Below are positions 57,849-64,000 of a stretch of 64,000 bases of DNA, one piece after another. The notes under the pieces are model-generated. The model was not told the origin of the DNA, searched no databases, and worked only from the letters and a program-made list of their open reading frames with translations. The stretch lies in NCBI GenBank assembly GCA_963978545.1, contig OZ021727.1, positions 50,172,487 to 50,236,486 on the forward strand. Direction: 5' to 3'. This DNA is from Linyphia triangularis. Lineage: Eukaryota > Arthropoda > Arachnida > Araneae > Linyphiidae. A program made the translations under genes and the position numbers. The first letter of the stretch is position 1; the number at the start of each line of letters is the position of its first letter.

Positions 57849-58115
57849 CAGGGGCGTACTGGCCATAGGGTTGTCCGGTGCAATCACCGGGCCGGTCAGT
57901 GTCTGTGAAAAATGGGCCGGTCCGGGACGGAAGTTCGTATTTTTGATTTATTATTATTATTATTATTATTGTTATTATGTCAATATAAAAGCTAATTGCA
58001 TTACTAAACTTTTTTTTCTTCTAAGCCCAATGCATTTAAATCCCAATCGTTCACTCATGTTCCTCGCTTTTTCGATTAGTAGGGATGATAAGAAATTCTA
58101 AGAAAAGTACGGGGG
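57849..58115 (+). mobile_element. hAT-like family A fragment, copy 3
   Basis: It starts CAGGGGCGTACTGGCCATAG, matching the inverted right end of 50571-51291 for more than 50 bases. TTCTAAGAAAAGTAC near 58095 also matches the interior of that copy. No opposite terminus was found, so it is truncated. Confidence 0.65.
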
Positions 58116-58649
58116 TATTGTGGACAGTTGTAGAAAAGCGACCGACAACTGCTCAATGCCTGAGGTAAGGACGGGACCAAGGAGGTTTCAGGACCACCCG
58201 CTAAGATTGTTGGCGAGAGAGAAACTTCTCAGGGGGGGTCAAGGGGTTCTAAGGCGAAAAAGTGGTGGGTAGTAACTATTGCTGTATCAGTTGTTGCATA
58301 ATGACTAGTCGAATAAAATTGACAAATATAGGAACACTACGCAAAAAAAAAAAAAGTGACCGTTGTTTTGCTGAATTGAGTGGCCATTTCATTTTCCAAA
58401 TTGGTATGGCTCGCCATACAAAGCTAAACTGGATGTTTTCAGGTCAACATAAACAAAGTATGTTTTAGACAATCAAGAAACTAAAAAGATTATCTGCGTA
58501 ATAAGTGTTTATGTGTTAATATCTAATGATGCAATTGACAATTAGATACGATAATCAACTCAAAACGAAAATGTTATTATTCCTTAGATAAAAAAAAATT
58601 ATACTGTGCTGTTCATGTTTTTAAAATTATATATACATGCTGTTATCTC

Positions 58650-58735
58650 GGATGCCGGACATCTCATCCCTTGGACAACTCGACCCCGGACATCTCATCC
58701 CCCGGACATCTCGCCACCGGACAAGTCACCACCAA
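58650..58735. repeat. Short CCGGACATCTCATCCC repeat
   Basis: Five imperfect copies of a 15-16 base unit (GGACATCTCATCCC, GGACAACTCGACCC, GGACATCTCGCCAC and so on) follow one another. Resembles the end of a dispersed transposon; not placed. Confidence 0.6.
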
Positions 58736-59039
58736 GAAAGCGCGGATCGAGGGTGTTGTGTGGGAAAACGATTTTCTTACGAGGAACTATCGAAGCTGAA
58801 TGGTGGGACTTGCGTACGTATTCAAGAAGGCACAAAGTTGAAGTTATCTTTTAACCTCTCCTCCCGGCTGAATATTATTGGTGTTATTTAAATATTAACG
58901 AAATATTTTATTACAGTCTTGATTAAATTAATGTTAATTCAAGGTATTAATATTTTTAATAATATATGAGTTATTAAAATATGGAATTGTTATACTTCGT
59001 GTTTTTTTCCCTTCCCCCCTCTCCCTTTTTTTTCTGCGT

Positions 59040-60060
59040 AGAGACGTTTCTTTTTGACGAAAGAGATGTAATAGTATCGAGAATATATAGAAACTTTGTA
59101 TATTTAATATGATGCAGAGTAACACTGATGTGTCAGATGGTTATCAGGCGCGGATCGAGATATATATATTAGGAGAGACGGAGGTGCGTGTTGCCATATG
59201 GAGAAAGTTTTTATTAATATCTTTAATAAGTAATAAGTTAGTAAAGTATGGAATTTGTATATTCCGGATATTTTTTTTTCTTTCTTTTTTTTGATTTAGA
59301 TGAAAGGAGATTTAATAGTATCGAGAATATATAGACACATCATGTATTAGATATGATAAAAGGTAAGACTGATGTCTCACAGGTGACTATCAGGCGCGGA
59401 TCTAGAGAGGCGGAGGTGCGCGTTGCATACATATGGGGAAAGTTTTTATTAATATCTGTATTAAGTTATTAAAATATGGAATTGTTATATTTAAGATTTT
59501 CTTTTTCTTTCTTGACGTATTGACGTTTCTTTTTGACGAAAGAGATTTGATAGTATCGAGAATATAAAGACACTTCGTACGTTTGATATGATGCTGGGTA
59601 AGAGTGAGGTGTCAGATGGTTGTCAGGCGCGGATCTAGAGATATATATTAGGAGGGGCGAGGGGCATGTTGCGTACATATGGGGAAAGTTTTTATTAATA
59701 TCTTTAATAAGTAAAAAGTCATTAAATTATGGAATTTTTATACTCCGGATATTTCTTTTTCTTTTTGGAACGTAAATGCAAAGACATTTAATAGTATCGA
59801 GAATATATAGACATGAGTGAGTTATAACATTTCGTAAATCTGATATAATGCAAAGCAAGTTGATGTATGTGTAAGATGATTGTCAGGCGCGGATCTAGAG
59901 AGATATAGTAGGGGAGGGGTGCGTATTGCGTACGTATGGGGTAAGTTTTTATTAATATTTTTTATTATAATTAGTATTTAAATTATGAAATTTTTATATT
60001 TCGAAGATTTTTTCCCCTTTTTGACTTAGAGGAAAAGACATTTTATAGTATCGAGAATAT
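59040..60060. repeat. ~240-bp imperfect tandem repeat, five copies
   Basis: TAGTATCGAGAATATA recurs near 59070, 59315, 59551, 59792 and 60046. Each is followed in order by TCAGGCGCGGATC and GGGGAAAGTTTTTATTAATA (allowing variation). Copies diverge by length of T runs and by substitutions. Confidence 0.85.
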
Positions 60061-60451
60061 ATAGACATGAGTGAGTTATGACACTTCAAGGATCCAGTGA
60101 GGTATAACCAGGCAAGGATCTTGGGAGGATTTATTAGGAAGAATATGCGAGCTGCTCAAGCGAATTTAAAAATGGTGATGCACTAACTGTTACAAGCCTA
60201 TCATCGATTTTAAATTAGGTATTGCATAACGCCAACGGGATTCAATAGACATATTCAATAGATATATAGACATGAGTGAGTTATGACACTTCAAGGATCC
60301 AGTGAGGTATAACCAGGCAAGGATCTTGGGAGGATTTATTAGGAAGAATATCCGAGCTGCTCAAGCGAATTTAAAAATGGTGATGCACTAACTGTTACAA
60401 GCCTATCATCGATTTTAAATTAGGTATTGCATAACGCCAACGGGATTCAAT
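60057..60451. repeat. 205-bp direct duplication
   Basis: 60057-60246 and 60262-60451 are nearly identical (one visible change, ATATGCGAG versus ATATCCGAG), with a short spacer. It is contiguous with the preceding tandem array and shares its ATATATAGACATGAGTGAG start. Confidence 0.9.
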
Positions 60452-63400
60452 CGTGAGACTAATTGCACGCTAGGCACACAATATGGTCAGTAAGAGCTTT
60501 GAAATTTTTACCGTCGACGACGTTTTCTCGCCAACGCGGTATGTTGAAAAAATAATAAATTGTTTTTGGTATTCGATGACATGGCTTAAAATCGCAATGA
60601 GGAAAGGTTACGGCGTTTTCATACTATAAGGAGAATATTTGGCCATTTTCATTTCCACCCTTTCAATTCCTTCTATTTTCAGCATAGTTGATGGCTGTGT
60701 TGTTGACGTTCTTGCATGCCATAGGTTAACTCAAAAGCTCATGCAATGTGTTTAAAGGAGTACTAAATCCTTTTCCTCCCAGGCATTCCAACACCTTCTC
60801 GGGCACAACCTTTAACGAAATTCCTTTTATCGTAACTGGTGTGAAGTTCAGCACAGTTAAACATACAAAGCGGATACTGAAAAAGAGTTGTCCGACAATG
60901 GACAACCCATTGTATCTTAAGTAACCTGACTAAAATGGGTTTTTCAAACATAATTCATACATCTGCCTCTGTTCTTAGTTTTTGACTTTTAAAGGATTTT
61001 ATCAGATTTTAAACAAAAATAAAAGACAGAAATACTAAATACAAAAATAGCAATTTTAAAAAAGGAAATATTTATAAGATTTTATTCTGGCATGTTTATA
61101 CGGATATGTTGGTACTTATAATGAACAACAAGTCTTCAACTAAAACTAAAGTTGTATTGATAAACAGTTTTATTTCCATTTAATACAAATTTCTTTATCT
61201 ACCCACTCAATCTTCAGTGATGTGATTCTACATATATCTACAGTAAATGTAAGACTTTCCAAAGTTTTAAGTTAACATTTCTTAATTACTAAAATAAATT
61301 CTTCCAGCCCCACATTTTAGATTACTTTATCATCATTGTAAGTTTTAATAACTAGAATTTGACAGAAAAATTAAAATGTTTTTCTATGCTTCTGTATAAA
61401 CTTCTCAATAAATAATTATGTTATGAAAGCTGAGTCTACTATTTCATAGTATTATTACACTGATGATTATATTATTTATCCTTTTGCATGAATTACACTT
61501 GAAATGGTTCTATATAGATATCTATTAAAAAAATAGTTTCTACTTATAAGTGTTTCAATTTTAGAGACGCCATGTTCAATGGAAAGTTCTAAAAGATATT
61601 TCTAAACCTTTAGTCTTTGCACACACTTCTTAGAAAGTCGATCTTTTATGACTCCTACTCTGACATTTTGAACTTTTAATGTTACTACAATATACTTGAC
61701 GGTAATATCGTCAAACGTTACTCTCCACTCCTTTCGTTGTATAAATAATTATTTATTTAAATTTGCTTTATTTTACTTTATATATTTTGTGTTAATCAAT
61801 ATCTTCCATTTAATAGTCAAATCATAATTGAAACAGCATTTTTTATAATCTAATTATTTCCAATTTTATATTTTAATAAAAATTCCAACTACAAAGTAGA
61901 TTTTACAACATTAATAGTTCATTGTCGCCCGACAATGGACACCAACCACTGCACAGAAAATGTGGTTTTCTTTTCTCAGAAAAAAACTAATTTGTTTTTC
62001 TACGTGTTTTCGCACGTGTCCACCAACTTAACATAAGGATACAAAATAGCAGTGACTGCCTCTCCTTGGTAGAGAGTAGTTCCCGAAAATCATTTACCCT
62101 CATCAGGGATTCTTTTGTATTTTCCCGCACCCTATTAGCTGCAGGCACATGCAGCTTGATATTTTATTCCGAAGCCCTTGTGTGAAAAAGAAAGACCCCC
62201 TTCAAACGCGATAGTCCATCAATTAACACCATGGGGGGGGGGGGGGGACTGGCGCTAAATTCTTGATCTACCTTTTCACTTACAGCTGAAGGGATTTATT
62301 CAACAGTAAGATGTACAAGATGGATATTCGCACAAAATAGTGTGGGGGAAAAAAAACAAGGAAAAAAAAAACCAGTCGAATGAACAAATGCACATAATAT
62401 GTATAACGAAGCTATGCGTATTACTCAAAGTGAAGTTATGCAGTTACTATTATTAAGTTATGCATTTTGCTCAAATAGTAGCACAATTATGGAGTAGAGA
62501 AAAGATTAAAAAAAAAAAAAAAAAAAAAAAAAGGAAAAAAGGAGAAGAAAAAAAAAGGGGGAAAAAAAAAATGCCAGATACTTTTTTAAACAGACACTTT
62601 CAACCCTTAAAAATAATGCATAATTAAATGTTAAAAAGTCTATTGAAAGTATTTTATATTACTTGTAAAACACATTTAGGCTGCAAATGGAAACTCTCCA
62701 AACCCTCCCTTCTGAAATAAATATTTAAATCTTTTTTCCGTGATAATGAAAACGCATAAGATTTATCTAGTGAGGCTAAAATATTTCTTAAATTAGGAAA
62801 AATAAATATTTTATGTTGTGAAAAATTGCAACTTTTGGATGCGCGAAGTATATTATTTTTTAAAAAATAATTTTAACTGCATATTAGGTAAAAGAAATGG
62901 TCAATTGTTTGAAATAGAGAGTGTATTTGCATTTGGTGATATTTTTATATAAATTTATTTTATGTTTACTCTGAAAAGTGTATTTAACCAAAGGTTGCCT
63001 TATAATAATTTCAAAATTCAAAGTCTCAAATATAGACATAATACATAAAGTATAAATTAAATTTTAAAAAATTATCAGAGTAATAATCATAATAAATATG
63101 TTATTATTAACTATGTCAAAAAATAAATTAAAAATATTGCATTTTAAAGAATTTAGAGCAATATGAAGTTGTATAAAAATACGATTCATCTGGTTATCTA
63201 AGACTTTTGTCTCCCCTTAAATGCTTGCTTAAGTTATTATTTTTTAAATTTTAACTTTCAAAATCTATCTTTTACAGTAGTTATATATTTTTTAGTAGGT
63301 AGAAATCTGAATTTCGAAACTGTTTAATTTAATAATAAAGATATAAACACACTTTTTAGGCAATGAAAAATCTATTAATATTATTTTTAAATACACTTCC

Positions 63401-64000
63401 GTTTGACAATCATTCTTCATGTTTGTATCTTCATTTAAATTTCTAGATAAAATAGCTTTTTCTCACATTTTCATAAAGTAACCATGAAAAAATATAAAGT
63501 AAAATTTATAAAACGTGCCATTTAGAAATTAATTTCTTAACCAATTTATATTATTGAGTTTTCATCATTCAAAAAATTATGGGAACTACTGTAAATAATG
63601 ATTCATAATACTGAAATATTTTATATTCGTGATGTGTTTTTGTATTAAAAAATGAACTTTTGTTAAATAAATTTGTTTTATTTTTTGAGGTTTCAAAAGC
63701 ATTTTTTTTTTTTTTTCGATTTGCGACTAACGCATGCAGAAGCAACATCTAATGATGTATTCTTCACTAAGTCACTGTTAGTTAATAACTAAAAACTTTC
63801 TTAATATTATATGCTGTTATTAAAGTTATTTAAATTTCAAAACACTTACCGTTAGGGAAAAAAAAGGAAATATCTTTGCAGTTTTAATAAGTTAATATTG
63901 ATTGAGTACTTAATTAACTCATATTATATTAATTTTGTGTTAGTGTTATCTGAAAGAAAAAAGAGACAAAAACAGGATGTTGTTTTTTACGCTTAACGAT
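60452..64000. other. AT-rich right flank without a recognised gene
   Basis: It contains a run of about 15 G at about 62225-62240 and a long A-rich tract at about 62505-62570. No exon, RNA gene or transposon was identified on either strand. Confidence 0.5.

Noticed and set aside
60763..60951. Minus-strand 62-codon frame with mixed composition
   Set aside because: No splice or poly-A context and no known motif; not supported as a gene.

Overview
The window looks like nuclear DNA of an arthropod, possibly a spider or other chelicerate. It is AT-rich, almost free of host exons, and full of tRNA-derived SINEs, short hAT-like elements, poly-C and poly-A runs, microsatellites and a decayed reverse transcriptase. 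The assignment to a group is inference. The main content is a composite of two related Polinton/Maverick (adintovirus-like) elements, from 8253 to 49645.

1-8252 is repeat-rich flank: a possible short inverted-repeat element (1034-1548), a SINE-like repeat (about 1973-2150), two hAT-like families (3550-4129, 4516-5033, 6623-7576; the last has a perfect 8-bp target duplication) and a small gag-like reading frame (8050-8252) cut by the start of element 1.

Element 1 begins at 8253 with AGTAGTTAGAATATG. It carries a compact, one-strand block of virion-type genes: chromodomain integrase, penton-like protein, a small basic pVI/pX-like protein, double-jelly-roll major capsid protein, adenain-type protease (broken by one TGA), FtsK/A32-type packaging ATPase, a second small basic protein and a 224-aa Polinton protein. 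Three successive junctions are TAATG stop/start overlaps. No protein-primed DNA polymerase B is seen, so the element is incomplete. After the 224-aa gene only a stub of the 3' end of an AlkB/PC4-type gene remains before terminal-repeat DNA. That DNA runs into a perfect 244-bp-arm palindrome, which ends exactly where a second terminus begins.

Element 2 runs from 15816 (AGTAGTTAGAAAATG) to 49645 (inverted AGTAGGTGAAAAATG). Its terminal repeats are packed with TGACGTCA sites, with ETS-like and CACGTG sites added. Inside are one intact gene, a 469-aa AlkB-PC4 fusion on the minus strand (46514-47923), and a 29.5-kb array (16918-46405). The array repeats the order P, Q, inverted P, R with a period of about 6663 bp and ends in P, Q. 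It holds four giant palindromes (arms about 2.1 kb, 40-bp spacer) and five direct copies of Q. Each full Q carries the same SINE, a possible PC4-like pseudogene and a degenerate 110-bp repeat field. Decayed 3' ends of the 224-aa Polinton gene lie in both P/R and Q, so the array grew from Polinton DNA. One of the four spacers is inverted, and the P copy next to it carries the alleles of the opposite-strand P copies. This points to recombination or flip-flop between arms, or to a mis-joined assembly.

49646-64000 is flank: a candidate host terminal exon on the minus strand (50158-50401), hAT-like elements, an AAAT/ACAT microsatellite, a GC-rich SINE-like repeat, a Penelope-like reverse-transcriptase pseudogene (about 56600-57460) and tandem repeats at 59.0-60.45 kb. 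The last 3.5 kb shows nothing recognisable.
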